Origin: Tetradesmus obliquus
Taxonomy: Eukaryota > Chlorophyta > Chlorophyceae > Sphaeropleales > Scenedesmaceae
Direction: 5' to 3'
NCBI GenBank assembly: GCA_030272155.1
Contig: CP126205.1
Location: 1,414,501 to 1,478,500 of the forward strand
Length of the DNA stretch: 64,000 nt
Below the pieces are notes generated by a model, which made no database searches, had not been told where the DNA came from, and was given only the letters and a program-made list of their open reading frames with translations. The position numbers and the translations under genes are program-made. Below, in pieces: positions 1-13,831 of the stretch (its first letter is position 1; every line of letters starts with the position of its first letter).

Positions 1-1777
1 CTACATTCCCATCAAAGCAGTCAAAAAAGTATCAGCTGCACCTTGGCTGCACAGCATATACAGGCTACATGCCCAGCGGCAACCACTCAGCCCCGCAGGC
101 CAAACGACAGCGCTTGAAATGTGACCAGCCACGCAATAAAGACCACAAGCAGCTGTCCCCTGAAGAGCCGCAACAAAGTACCATGCATGGCACAGAAACG
201 TCTGTGTCATCCACCATTGTGCACGCATCCATGTACACCTACATGCACCAGGCTCCAGCATCATGCTGCATGCTGCATGATGCAGCACACAGCAGACAGC
301 TTGCCAGCACAACCTGCTGCAACTCTGCCCTATGGGCTTACTTGCAGGACGGCAGTCCTACGACGGACTGTAGCCACATAACGCACATGGTACAAATGTG
401 CTCAACGTACACGGCGCCTGCTCCATAAAAGATGCGACTAAAGGAGCAGGGCACACCAAGGGATGGACAGGCATGTACTGAAAAGCTATAAGCAGGACCC
501 ACATCGTTCGTAGCAGCTGGAGTGGTACATGTGCCCTCGCAGCAGCGTCATAGCTTACACACGACACACGCACCAACAGCAGCTGTCAGCAGAGAGACAT
601 GCTTTGCTTAAGGCCACCATACCTATCCTCGATACATTCAGCTCCGTCAAGTGAGCAGCGCTTCACTAAAGGCGGCAGCAGCTGCCAACAGCAGCCGCGC
701 ACAAGCTGCCAGTGCTGCCACCAGGCGAGCAAACCACCATGCTAATGGTGATGCATGCTGCAAGCACAGCCCAGCAGCAGCAGCAGCAGCAAAAGCCCGC
801 TGCTCTTGTGCGGCTCCCAGGGCTGCAGCGCGGCAGCATGAAGAGGCACGCCACGCAGCTGTGCATGTCACACAGCCCCCATGTCTCAAGGGGCGTCACG
901 TCAACTCCAACGGTCAACAAAATACAGGGTCAGGGGCACAGCCCCTAGCCTCGCACACATGCATGCAGGCCTGCAGTCCACATCCCCTCCCCACCCACAT
1001 GCATGCACGCATGGTTAGCATGTTGCAGCAGCAGCAAACCCTACAAACGTATCGACAGCTGCACGGCAGCACGCAGCAGGGCACTGCTAAGCTGGCTGGG
1101 AAGGCTCTTGTCACTTCTAACAAGGTAACAAGGTTTGAACCTCCCGCACAGCTGCATCCGTCAGGAAGCGAACCGAGCGCTTCAATGATACCGCTGCACA
1201 GCACGCTTTGCACATGCACCCACCGCAAAATGTACACAACCAAGACCCCGCCAAGCACATTCTCATTCCTGGAACGCCACCATTCAGAAGCGGCCACTGC
1301 GGCAGCAGCTAAGCAGCGTCAACAAAGGCTCAGCAGCACTGCTTCTGCTGCTGCCTTTGAGCCCAAGCACCACTGTAGCACCACTGCAGCACTGCTGCCG
1401 CGCGCGAGCAGGGTAGCATTGTTATCAAACTATCTCAAAACAGAAACTCCAAGCGCGCTCCCCTCCATGCAGTGTCATCCTGCTTTTGCAGCTGGCAACG
1501 GACATGCACAGCCCACACACCAGCCTGTCATATAGTAAGGCAGCAGACGCAGCAGCACAAGCCGCAGCCGATGCCGTGCCCTGCAGCCAGCCCTGCTCGA
1601 AACACAGCTGCCAGCGCAGCTGCCAGTCAAAGCGGTCAAACACTTCCATCCTTGCACCCTACAGCCCCAGCCCATCACTGGAAAACCAGAACATCACCCA
1701 TCCACAACCGCCACATCTGCCGCATTCACACCAGCACGGCACACCAGCAAACCTATGGGTCAAGGGTCAAACTTCGC
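1..1777. other. Intergenic / 3' flank, no supported gene
   Basis: No convincing gene is seen. Long open frames here (for example 651-1535 on +) are low-complexity Ala/Gln/His/Cys strings produced by CAG-rich DNA, with no recognisable domain and no clear splice pattern. The right part is the 3' flank of the minus-strand gene that stops at 1778 and probably holds its 3' UTR. A gene whose body lies left of the window cannot be excluded. Confidence 0.5.
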
Positions 1778-4700
1778 CTACGGGTCAATTGCTGCAGAGT
1801 GCTGTGAGGACATGAGCATGTCGGTGCTCATCGCGCTGCTCCAGCTGCTGCGGCTCAGCGCGCCACTCAGCGCCCCACTCAGCGCAGACCCCAGACCCCC
1901 AGCAGCAGCACCGCCCTGCGTCCCGCTGGCACTTGCGGCTCTACCACCACCCACCCGGCTGCTGCTGCCACCTGCTCCGCTACGCCAGCACGTGCTGCTC
2001 GTCGTACTGAGTGCCGCATGCGGCGCTGCATTCGGCCCGCGTGCAATCGACCCAGAGCCGATGCTGCTGCCAGGGCCGTGCCTGAAAGTGCACACGCTGT
2101 CGTGGCAGCAGCTGCTGGTGGGTGTTGAGGCGCCGCCATCTTCCACATCCCCGCTGCCCCTGTTGCCCAGCAGTAGCGAGCCCGAGTGTGCCGCCCCAAC
2201 GCCAACTGCTGATGCTGCGCCGGACGTTAAATGTACAGAGCCTGCTATGCTGAAGCCGCGCGCGCCGCCGCCGCTGCTGCGGCGCCCCGGTGCTGCTGCT
2301 ACTGCCATGCTGCCAGGGCCCGGCAGGCCCAGCACGACGGCATCATCCTGCTGCTGCTGCTGGCCCTGCAGCACAAACTGCTGCGCGTCTGCAACCCCAA
2401 TCGGCATGCTGGCGTGCTGCGGCAGGCTGGAGACAAGACCCAGGCTGGATGTGAGCGCCAGGCTCGCCCCGGTGTCAATCAGATCCACCTCGCCTGACAG
2501 ACCGCCAGATAACAAACCCCCGCTGAGCCCCCCGCTTAAACCGCCGCCTGAGATCCTGTGGTGGCGGCTGGCAGCGCCTAATGCACCTGCATTGCCAGCA
2601 CCCACTGCGGCACCCCACACCGCTCCTGGGCCAGCTGGGTTATAGCCCATGCTTGGCACGCCGTAGAGCCCCTGCTGAGCGCGCTGCTGCTGCTGCTGCA
2701 GGGGGTTTGGCACATTGCGCACCACGTCCGTCTGCAGGTCGATCAGGTCGCTGGTGGTGGCAGCGTTGTTGCCTGCTGCTGCGGCTGCGCCTGCCTGATA
2801 GCTGGGCATGCCAACACTGCCGAGAGGAGGCAGCGGTGGCAGCTGCGGCGCACTGAACCTGCCAGGCCGGCCCACCTGCTGCTGCTGCTGCTGCTGTGGC
2901 TGCTGCGGGTACTGGTACCACCTAGCATCACTTGCGCCATCTGCTGCCATCGCAGAGAGCTGCATGCTGCGCGCGCCCGCCACGTCATTTGCAGCGACAG
3001 CAGCATCCAAGCTGCCTGCTGCCATTGCCGCCTTTGCCAGCGCCACGCCATTCTCAAATTGCTGCGGCGCAGACCGCATGTAATCCGTGAAGCTGTCTCG
3101 CATCAAGTCCGGCTTGTACTGACCCGGCTCAGCACGCTTCACCTTCTTTTTGACGGCCGCCTTGTTTGCTTTGCCGCCCTTTCCGTCCTTGGCCTTCCGG
3201 CCGGCGCCGCCGCCGCCGCCGCGGCCGCCGCCACCGGCGGCATTGCCGCTGCTGCGCGCTTCCTCGGCCGCGCGGCGCGCCACCGCGCTGCGCCGCCGCC
3301 ACAGCATGACCCCGCCAAACAGTGCCAGGCCGAGCACGGCCGCCACCACCAGCGCCGGCACCCACACCTTGGCGATGCTGCCTGCGCCGCCGCCGCTCGT
3401 GCTGGTGTCAAGCGTGATGAGCATGGTCTGGGCGGTGCAGGCGGCTGCATCCGCAATGCCGCCGCACGTGCCGATCATGCTGCCGAGGCTAGTGTATGCT
3501 GCGCCGCTGCCGCTGCTGAGCACCTGCACCCAATCCATAGAGCACACCCCTCCGCCGCCTGGCGAGCTTGCACCTGCAGCCGCAGCCGTGCTGCCGCTGA
3601 CTGTGTGGACCAAGTTGCGCTCCGAAGAGCGCTCCCAGCGGCAGGCGCTGTAGCTACTGCATGCGCCTGCGACCTTGAATGACTCACACGCCGGCAGCTG
3701 CAGGAACTTCTCACACACCGCACTAACTGCCAGCCCAGACTTGCTGCTGTTGCTCATGCTGCTGAGCAGCAGGCTTGAGTCGGCTGCCTGGCAGGACAGC
3801 TGCAGCTCAGACGCTGCCGTGCCTTCCAGCAGTAGCTCTGCACTGGCTGCTGCCGCGCTGCCGGCGCTGCTGCCGCTGCCGCCTGCCGCACTGCCTGGAG
3901 CCAAGGTTCCTGCAAGCGCCAGCTGGCAGCCCGGGGCCGCATTGCAGGTGTCAGGATCTCTCGCAGCACACGCCCACTGCCTGCCAATGCTGCTTGCCAA
4001 ATTACTGCTGATGCCATCGCCTGCACCCGCAGCGAGCGCTGCCATGCGCTGCGTCTCTCCTGCAAGCAAGCTGCAAGCCGCCGGGCCGCTTGCAGGAACG
4101 CCCGCAGCCGCAGCCGCCGCAGCATTCAGGGGCGTCAGGCCTGCAGGGCTGCCGTAGCACTGCCGGATCAAATTGGCCAGCCAGCTGGACTGCTTCAGCG
4201 ACTCAGACAACCGCTGCGAGCGCTGCTGCACGTCGCTGCTGCTGCTGCCACTGCTGCTGAGCAGGAAGCCGCCGGACGCTGCCACGAGCTCCTGCAGCCG
4301 CAGCCGCAGCGCTTGCAGCGCCGCATCACTGCTGCTGCTGCTGGGTGAGGTCTGCACAAGCTGCTGCAGGGATGACAGCAGCGCGACCTGCTGCTCCCGC
4401 AGCGGCTGCCAGCGAGCTGCCTGCTGACTGGGATCGGCCAGCGCTAGCGCCCGCGCAGCGTCCGAGGCAGATGCCCGCGCAAGCTCCACGCGTGTGCCCC
4501 AAAAGTCCGCCACATGCGCCTTGGCCAGGCCATCTATTGCATTGCCCAACAGCTCAGCAGCGCTCAGCTGCTTGCCTGGCGCTGCCGCTGATGCTGCGCT
4601 GCTCGCCCAGCCGGCTGCGACAGCCATCATGCCCTGCAGCTGCTGCCAGGCGGGCGCGTCTGCCGCAACTGCCGGCGCAGGCAGCGTGGCAGCCGCCAGA

Positions 4701-7700
4701 CCAGCATATGCATCCATGAGCGCCACACTCGCTGCTGTAGTAGCCGGCACGCCCGGCAGGTGTGCTGGAGCACCTTCAAACTGCACATGGAACAGCCAGT
4801 AGAGGCAGCGCCGCATCATCTCTTCGCCATACGCCACAACGGCCTCAAACACCTGCTGCTGCTGCGCTGGGGTCGTGCCTGGCGCGCTTGCGAGCGCGAG
4901 TGCGTCGGCGGCAAACCACTGCATGTCTGCGATGATGGCGGCAGCTTGCAGCATCACGTCGCGGTTGTAGGCTGGGCTGGCGTTGTACTTGGCCAGCAGC
5001 AGCTTCTGCTGCTCGGGGAAGGCCTGCAGGGCAAGAGTCAAAGTCGACATTCAAAGGTCAGGTCGAGAGTCAAAGGCAAGTCAAACACAGTTTTGACCAA
5101 GTTGAAGAACAGGCAGACAGGCAAGCAGCAGGGGCACACCACAGCAGCGGCTGCCACTAAGCACAATCACCATCGGCACCACGTAAGCATGCGCCGCCCT
5201 GCATGCCGCTGTCTCAAGCACCAATAAACGGCAGCAGCAAAACCTGACCTTACACACAAGCTGCTGTCAATCCAACACATGGCGATACACACGCCCCTCA
5301 CCTGCTGGCTCAGCACCTTGAGGCCGCTCAGCCCCGCGGTCGCCCTTGCATCAGCCCCCGCCTGCAGGTACGACCTGAAGGTGTCAGCCTGCGCGGAGAA
5401 GCTCCGTATCAGCGCCACGATGGCGTACTCGGTGGACTCCTTGTTGGGCTTGGAGGTGGGCGCGGCCTCGTTTGCGGACAGCGTGTTGACGTCGGCCTTG
5501 AAGCACTCCATGACCTGAACACCCCAGTCAATCAGCGACTGCGGGAGAGAAAAACAGGACAGCGGCAGGCACGGCACGCGGCAGATGAGCGCAAAGAAGC
5601 AGATCATGCAGGACAGCCTCTCCACATGCAAATAGGAGCTGCACCTAGCACCCCAACACTTGGCAAGTTGCAGCAGGTTGCTGGGCAGGGGCCAAGCACA
5701 CACGGAACCTCCAGACTCAACGAACACGTGCTGCAATGCATTGCTCGAGGGCTCCAGCACCTATCTATCTGCTGTGCTGCTAGAACTATCCGCAACACTC
5801 TTTCAGCACATCTTCAACCCTAGCCAGCCAGCCGTCTCACCGTGGGCTGGATGACCTTGAGCCATGTAGCCAGAGTCAAGCTCTTGCTGTTGTAGTCAAC
5901 ATCAGCCCACTTGCGCGTGGTGTCAGCCTTGACTGCAGCCACGCCAGCACACTTCCAAAAGCTGGCTGGCGCGTTGCCGCCCGTCATCGTCACATCGCTG
6001 CTGCTGCCGCTGCCGCTGCCGCTGCTGTTGCCGAAGACCTTGTCGGGATCAAGCGGCGCCTGCTCAAACTCCCAGCCGCCGCTGCTGCCGCCGCTGCTGC
6101 CGCTGCTGCTGCCGTCAGTGGCAGCACCGCCAGTGCCAGTACCGGTACCAGACTCAAAGTTGTACCCTGGGTTCATGCCGCCGCTGCTGCCACTGCTGCT
6201 GCTCGTTGCCCCGGGGATGTTCCTCCCATACTCAACTGTGCTCCCCGCTGGCGGCGCTGCTGCTCCATCACCCAGGATAACGCCATTCATGCCTACACTG
6301 GGAGCCGGTGCAGCGCTGCTGCTTGCAGGAGCACTGGGTGCTGCTGAGCCATACGAGCCAGACTCAAAGTTGTAACCGTCCGGCATGGTCGCCACTGCTG
6401 CATTCATGCTGCTGCTGCTCGCATCGTCAAGCACGGGGTTGCTCAGCACCAGCGCCTGCTGCAGCGCGCGCCGCCGCCTGCCAGTGGTCGTGCTTGCAGG
6501 AGCCGCCGCCGGCAACTTGGCCGCACTGCTGCTGCTGCTTGCAGGAGCGGGAGCTGGAGCTCCTGCCTTAGGGGTGGCAATGGCTGCGGCCGTCCCGCTG
6601 CTAGTGAGGTTGGCGCCTGGCCTCAGCGCCTCGATGCGCGGCTGCACAAGCCCCAGCTGCACCTCAACCAGCTGCATCACATCCGGCGCCGTGTTGTTCA
6701 GATTCGACAGCCAGCAGCCCAGCAGCGACTGGCAGACCTTGCCGGCGCCGCGGAAGCCTGCCAGCAGCTGCTGCTGCCGCGCCTGGCATGCAGCTGCAGT
6801 GCTGCCGCTGCTGCACTGGCAGCTGTGGCGCGCCTCCATGCAGGTTTGGAGCTTGCTGAGAATGTCGCGGCTTGCTGGCCGAATACACTGCTGCTGCATG
6901 CTGAGCATCGCTGAGTCGGCGAGAAAGCAGCCCTGCTGGCCGTTTGCAAAAGAGGGGTCCCACAGGCAGTAGCTGACGCCCTCGCAGGCACCTGCCCCAG
7001 CAGCAGCAGCAGGCGTTAAGAAGATGTGAGCGGTGTTGTGGATGGATGTGTGTATGCTTGCGCCGTGTTATTGCACTGCTGACACTGGCCTTGCCGAGAA
7101 GGCATTATGCACCGGCAGTTGTCTCAAAGAGGTGCAATGCTTGCCAGCTGCGGCAGAGACGACCTCTGTGTGATCGCAATAAGGTATAGCCGCAGCATAG
7201 TTACACCCAAACACGTGCGCAAGCTGCAACAGCTGCAGTAGTTGGAATGCCTGCAAAGCCTGCTGCTGAAGCTGCCTCCACTTGTCTGCACTCACCCTTC
7301 TCCACGACACTGGCACATGTCAGCGAATTGGTGACATAGCGCGCCACTACATCATTCATCGTCCTGTTCAAACTGTATGTCACATACGATGGGTGCAGCG
7401 CACACCCCTCGCCTGCAGCAGCAGCAACAGGAGCAGCAGTGGGGAAGTCAAGAAGAGGTGACGGTTGCTGACGCAGGGTTGCTGGAGCCACGGGCTGTGC
7501 AACAAAGCACTGCAGCATGCTAGCAGACAGGTGAAGCCACTGCCAAGAATGCTGCAGCAAGCCACCCTGCTCAGCCTGTCCAAGGAGGCATCACCTGCAA
7601 TCCATTCGCACTGCGAGATTTGCTGCGTAGCCCCAAGAAGCGAGCGTCTGTGCCTGCAAGACAAGCAATCAAATAGAAAGCGGTGAGATCGTGCTGCGGG

Positions 7701-7969
7701 AAATGCACGATTGTGCTGCGAGGCCTCAGTCGGGGGAAGGTGCTGCTAGGCGATGGCCTGAAAGAGCATCACCGGCTGCCTCACCTCAGCTGCGCATCCT
7801 GGGAGAGCTCCACCTGTCGAGCATAGCTGGTGCCAGCGAGCTGCAAGGACAACGCTTGGCGAGTGAGCAGCAAGCCCCTCGCAGGTGACTCAAGCTTGCT
7901 GCTGCTTGCACCACAGCTCACCAGCACCAGCAGCACCAGGGCAGCCAGACTGCTTCTGCTTCTGGCCAT
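1778..7969 (-). CDS. Large secreted/single-pass membrane protein, unknown function
   Basis: Six exons, from the 5' end: 7785-7969, 7595-7653, 7296-7412, 5841-6991, 5302-5538, 1778-5023. Together they give 1,665 codons with phase kept at every junction. The N-terminus (MARSRSS followed by Leu/Val-rich residues) is a good signal peptide. A start five codons earlier at 7984 is possible. The ectodomain (about 1,130 residues) has scattered Cys (CEGVSYC, CNAAPGC, CEKFLQLPAC) and Ser/Gly/Ala/Pro-rich stretches with a repeated YNFESG motif. One hydrophobic span (VWVPALVVAAVLGLALFGGV, plus-strand about 3303-3384, residues about 1130-1155) is followed by WRRR, a typical stop-transfer signal. About 500 low-complexity residues follow, with Lys-rich and Gln-rich tracts. 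A plasma-membrane or cell-wall-associated protein with a cytoplasmic tail is inferred. I recognise no family. Confidence 0.75.
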
Positions 7970-10366
7970 TTGCCCTTGCAGCACTGCTACGTCCTGCTCC
8001 GGCTCAGCATATCGCTAATGGCTCCAGCGGAAGCGCAGAGCCAATCTTGCCCCTGACTTGACGATGATGTTTATAGTCTCAGTATATCTATAAAATGAGC
8101 TGTGATGGTGGCTATCGCTTCCTGAAATGCGGTGCCAGCCGCTCGGTGTCAGTGAGCAAGGGTTTCTGCTCGGTCGAACAAATAAAACAGCAAACAGCTT
8201 GAAATAATATGCAGCAAGCGTGTGAAGGCTGGCTCGCTGCTCAACGGACAAGGACGCGAACTCGCTGTGCACACCCCCTGATGAAGTAAGACAGAGGATA
8301 TAGATACACAAGTCTCCTATCAACAAGATTCGTCGCTTGTTCAGGGTCGCAGCACTTGCCTGGCAGGCCTGCTAGTCAGGTGACACCACTGCGCCCTGCA
8401 CCCTGCCAACGAACCCCCTCAATTGCCAGATCGCAGACGGCTATCCTAATGTAATCCTTGATTTTTTTATCACAAGTTTTGAGCGCTGTTGAAAGGCAGC
8501 GATTGCTCCAGACAAATTCAGGGACATACACTGTGCCGCGTTGGTTGAAGCTGTTCTGGCGCTGTTGTGAGATATTGCAGGTGACTAATGCAGTATGAAT
8601 TACCCCCACCAGCAGTTCAGCTGTAGTTAAAAGCTACGCGGAAGTAGGCACATGCAGCCAGGTGTGCAAGTGCAATCGTCAGGCTGGCTGGAACTCCTGC
8701 TCGCTGTTGGCTGCGCAGCGCACCTGTGTAGGCCAGGGGCTTGCAGAGCTAGCAAAACTGTTCAGCTGCCCCATTCAATGGCACTAATTAGCCTGCATCT
8801 CGAACAATACGCGTCTACCTGCTGCTAGCATGCGAACATTGGATACTACCAGTTTACATTGGACTGTACAGTGCACATGTGCAGCATGCCTGACAGAGTC
8901 ATGTCATTATGGCTATAGCTAGCCCCCATCATGCCTGGCTGTTTGTGAAGGTATGAGCGTGACTGAGCCAATGCAGCATCCTGCGCAGTACATCGTGCCT
9001 GCATCGTGAACTTTGTAACCACATGGCCGCCAGGTGCACATGGGTTCGACTATTTCCGTCTGCTTCACATGCTAAAAAAATTCTGAGAACTCCACATTAG
9101 CATGCTAAGCCGCTTACCATCAAAGCGGCTTTCAGCCAGCACTGCTGGCACATGTGCACAGCACAAACCAGTGGCACCAGTCCAAACCGACCGCCACCAC
9201 ATTACACACAGCAGAAAACTCTCCCGTTACAGCATGCGGCATGCAGCGATTCATCACCGATCCTGGTGACTTCAGTACGTGAAACGCTGTCTACACACTG
9301 TATGAACTTGTGGAATGGCAGCGCCAGCAGCACCATGCTGCGCTTGTGGCAACCTAGTAAGCGTGGAAGCAAGCTAAGGCAAAACTTGCTACTGTTGCCA
9401 TACATAAATGTTTCATCTGCCATAGCCCGTCATGGGCTGCTTGGCCACCTTGCTGATCGCATCACCACTGATATAACCTGGCTGCTTTCAATCATGGTGG
9501 CAGCGGACTGTGAACCGCCTGAGACCCTGCCGGGCCTGCAGCCGTTCTCATACCACCCTGCTCAGTTTGGTGCCTCAGCAGTTCACCAACGCAGCTGTCC
9601 TCACCAGTTCAAAGGTGCGATGTTTTGCGCAACTGTTCCAAAGTTACGCCTGGCCCAACCACCGGAGCACACCACCTGCACGTTGATCTCCACAAGATCA
9701 TTCGCTGAACAGCAGCTCTGTCCCACCCTGTGCTTCTGTCTGTGACTTCCCCCACAATCCACAAAGTAGTATCACATGGTACACTCCAAACATGCACAAC
9801 GTGCATCTCACACAAAATCAGGTTTTACATGCTTGCCAAAAGTATGCTTTCGATCAAGAGGGTTGCCTGATAGGTGTTACCTCAGGTAACTCCGTTGCAG
9901 CGCACAACAGCAGAACACTGCCCTGTTATCACCAAGTGCAAAGCAGCTGAGGCACAGCACTAAACGCTCAACACCTTATCTTGACTTCACACTGTGCCCT
10001 GATATATAGGCACCAACCCTGTGTACACCTGTCCGTGCTGCTGTCGGTACAATAAAACAGGCAGCCTCTCAAAGCATTATGTTGATCTCCCGAAACACGG
10101 TTATCAGTGCCATGTGTGTGTGTGCAAACATCTCTCAGAAGGCTTCTTAGCAGCAAAGCCATGCACAGTCTGCGCATTCATGTCGCGGCATTCACATGGC
10201 GTCTCCCCATGCAGCATGACAATGAAGTTCATTGTAGTACAAACCACACTTGATGCATTTGGGCACGCATTGTATTGCTGGCAAAGCTCTGCCGAATTTG
10301 TCCCATACACCAATACGGACCTCATCACATCCTTGAACCCTGCTCCCTGCAAACTGCATACCAGTA
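7970..10366. other. Intergenic region, about 2.4 kb
   Basis: This lies between the start of the surface-protein gene (right end 7969) and the stop of the NDB gene (10367). Base composition is closer to even than in the genes and there are no long CAG runs. The frame 9152-9745 (+) codes 197 residues without a recognisable domain or downstream splice pattern. A TTACA at 9825-9829 (TGTAA on the minus strand) could serve NDB 3' processing but is about 540 bp from the stop. No tRNA or other RNA gene was recognised. Confidence 0.4.
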
Positions 10367-10576
10367 TCAGATGTGGCTGATGTTGCGCCCGAAGAGCTTT
10401 GTGCGCAGCCAGTTGAGTGCCACCATGGCCTGGTTGCGCAGGCTGATCTGCGCAAAGGTTTCATACGAGTGCCACAGCAGCCCTGCCTCATAGCCCACCA
10501 GCGGGCCCACCAGGGGCAGATCAGCGCCGGCCTTGTCACCACCAACATACAGCAGGCTGCCCTTGTGGAAGTACCT

Positions 10577-10621
<45 letters not shown>

Positions 10622-10930
10622 GCGGCGGCGGCGGCGGCAGCAGTACTGCTGGCGTGATTCGGGGCGAAATGTGACGTACAGCAGGCAGCCTGCACGACAT
10701 TGATTGGGGAGATGATGGGGAGTTACAGCAGGCAGCTGCAGCCTGCACGGTACACCGGCTGTGGTACACGGTCGCACACAACAACCATTCACACCAATGC
10801 GAGGGACTTTGTTTGTGCACTCACTTGAATGGCCCCTTGTTGGTTGGCAGCTCCAGCCGCTGCTGCAGCGTGCTGTACCTGCCTGACACCAGCAGGTCAG
10901 CAATGTACTCGCCCTGCTGCTTCGCAACCT

Positions 10931-10965
<35 letters not shown>

Positions 10966-13152
10966 TGTACCAGTTGAAAAATTGTAGCAACTCCGGAATG
11001 CTACACTACCGCAGCCTGCGGCTCGATAACAGTGAAGTAACAGCCATGAGACACACCACATGCTGTAGTACAGCAGCCTTACCTGTGCTGTTGCCGGCAG
11101 CGCTCGAAGACCCCTGTCGACATGGTCCAGCACAGCCCTAAACTCCTCTCGTGTAAGCTTGTCCTGCCACTGCAGCAGCTGCCCGCCTGGCTGGCTGCTG
11201 CCGGGCGGGTGGGTGAGGCCAAACACTATGCCAGACACAACAGCTGCAAACCTGCATTCATAGGGACAGAGGTTCACCAAGTTGTCGTGTCAGTGCTGTT
11301 GTATGATTGTCTGTGCATAATCAGTGGCATACACAGCATTATTATCTATCATTGGTCAAGGCAGTGAGGACTTGAAGGCTGCTATGAATTGCATAACAGC
11401 CAAAGAGGACACAGAATCTCATGACAGCACATCACATCAGGGTATATTACAGCACGATGAGTCAGGGTGCCGCAAGGCCCCACCTGTTGCTGTGCGCCTG
11501 CAGGTAGTGCAAATGCTCATCGAGGCTGCTGTCCTGCCTGGCTGCAGCCTGCAGCAGCTCTTGCAGCTGCCGCAGCGACACGCGGCCATCCTACAACACG
11601 GGAGGCACAGCGCAGTTTGCTGCGTTGTACAGTAGCTAACACTTTTGAAGGTGGCAGGTCCACGCTGTAGAGAACAATTGGACACGGCTGCAACTAGCCG
11701 TTTACGAGAGGCGTTCGGCTACGTTTTATCCGTGTGCTGTGTTACATGCATAAGCATGCATGGCCGACTGGAAACGGCACTGCCAGTGTGGCAACTTGAC
11801 ACAGGTGGCGTCAGACGCAAATGAAACTTCTTACGCACGCACATTGTTCCTCATATGCCTGGTATAACAGCTCAATGGTCAGCAGCATAAACATAATGTA
11901 ACATAACACGTACCTTGTCCTCATCAGCCTGGTCAAACAGCTCATTAGTCAACTCCAGGGCGCTGGGGTAGTGGATGGTGGCGGCGTCACCACACGCAAA
12001 GATGCTGCCGTCGCTGCCCTTCACGCGCAAGTGGTCATCCGTGAACACACACCTGCACATTGCAGCAGCAGCAGCAGCAGCAGCAAGTTGCCCGCATTTG
12101 CTTGTGCACCCCTGCATTTGCTAGCGAGTGCTGTTGGCATATGTTAGAACACTATGCAACACAACACCATGCAAACTTTGAACCGTCTCCAACCCACCTT
12201 GAGTGCAGCCGCTGTTGCGGAAACAGCCCCTGTACCTGCTGCACCAGTGGGCTCTTGGCAATGCCAGCTGTTATATGACTATGTTACATAACACCATTTG
12301 AAACAAAAAAACCTTACCCACCTCGAGTGCAGCTGCTGCTGAGGAAAGAGCTCCTGCAGCTGCTGCACCAACGGGCCCTTGGCAATGCCAGTGGCCCACA
12401 CACACGTCCCAAAAGGCAGCCTCTTTTCCTCCCCATCCGGCCCTGCCAGTATGATCGCGCCCTCCTCCACTTTGACAACCTTGCTGTTGAGCACCAGTTC
12501 AGTTCCGCTCCGGCTGAGTTGCTTTGCAACAAACTCGCCGATCTTGCGGTCGTAGGAGTGCAGGATGTGGTCGGTGAGCTCTACCACGCGCACTTTCACA
12601 TCGGGCATCAAGCTAGGGTATAGGCCCTGCAAAATAAACGCCGACGGCAAAACCACAACATGGCAGTCAGTGTGTGTAATCAGGCTGCGCAAAGACGGAG
12701 TGCAGGATGTGGTCGTTGAGCTGCACAACGCGCACTGTCACATCGGGCATCAGGGCGGGGTGCAGGCTCTGCACCAAAATACAGGTCAGGCAGCCAGGCA
12801 GGTATTGAGAGTTATGCAAAATCAAAAGAAACCATCTTGCAATCGTACGTGTGCAGGATAAGGTCGGTGAGCTCCACCACGGGCACTGTCACATCAGGCA
12901 TCAGGGCGGGGTACAAGGCCTGCAGACAAAACCACAACCACAAAACCACAACATGCCGTCAGTGCGTCACCCTGCTGTTAGAAAAGAGTGCAGGATGTGG
13001 TCGGTGAGATCCTGCTGCTGCTGCTGCCGCCCACCTTGAGATCTTCATGGATGACGTCATGCAGCTCAGCCGCCACCTCAATGCCTGTGGGGCCGCCGCC
13101 CACCACCACAAATGACAGCAGCCGCTCTCGCTCAGCCTGGCTCACCTGGGGC

Positions 13153-13195
<43 letters not shown>

Positions 13196-13759
13196 ACAGC
13201 AGCATCAGGCCTGAGACAGCATTCACGGCATCCACAAAGAGCACGCCATGCAGCAGGCAGCATGATCACAGCAACCAGGCATCTAAGGGGACCCCCTGCC
13301 AAGCTGCCTTACTCATGGGCATCAAGTAATACGAAAATTTATCACAGCATCCGTTTACCGACACTGCAACATAAGTCAACTCAGGTCACTGCAGGTCAAC
13401 TCACGTAAGGAAGTGCTGCGCGCTCAAAGCAGTCGCTGAGCTGGCCCCTCAACTTGTGAGCGTCCTCAATCGTCTTGAACATCAGGCAGTGCTGCTCCAC
13501 GCCCTTCACACCAAAAGTGTTGTTCACGCTGCCCACCTGCACAGCGGCAGCAGCAGATAAAGCAGCATGCTGGGGTGATGCAGAAAGGAGTGCTGCAAGC
13601 GCTCCACAAGTTGCTGCTTCTGCTTTTGCTGCTGCTGCCACCGACACACTGAAACCACCTCCAGCAGGCCGTACTTGACTTTGGCTGTCTTGAACATGCT
13701 GCCGCTACTGGTGCTGCTGCGATTGGTGCCGCTGCTACAATTAAAGACGGCCTTCCACC

Positions 13760-13831
<72 letters not shown>

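Noticed and set aside
651-1535. 294-residue plus-strand frame
   Set aside because: Ala/Gln/His-rich with no domain. CAG-rich DNA produces long stop-free frames by chance.
1755-2645. 296-residue plus-strand frame
   Set aside because: Antisense to the long, domain-structured minus-strand exon. Its Pro/Leu/Cys-rich content is what reverse reading of Ala/Gln/Ser codons gives.
9040-9065. GGTTCGACT motif resembling a tRNA T-loop
   Set aside because: No matching acceptor stem, D-arm or anticodon arm could be fitted around it.
9152-9745. 197-residue plus-strand frame in the 8-10 kb gap
   Set aside because: No recognisable domain, no supporting splice structure or poly(A) signal. Left as unexplained intergenic sequence.
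10575-10637. CRISPR-like or satellite array
   Set aside because: Simple triplet repeats without spacers in a eukaryotic intron; a microsatellite.
10192-10695. Minus-strand poly-Ala frame beside the NDB last exon
   Set aside because: It is a different frame read through the CAG/CGG microsatellite and does not carry NDB motifs.
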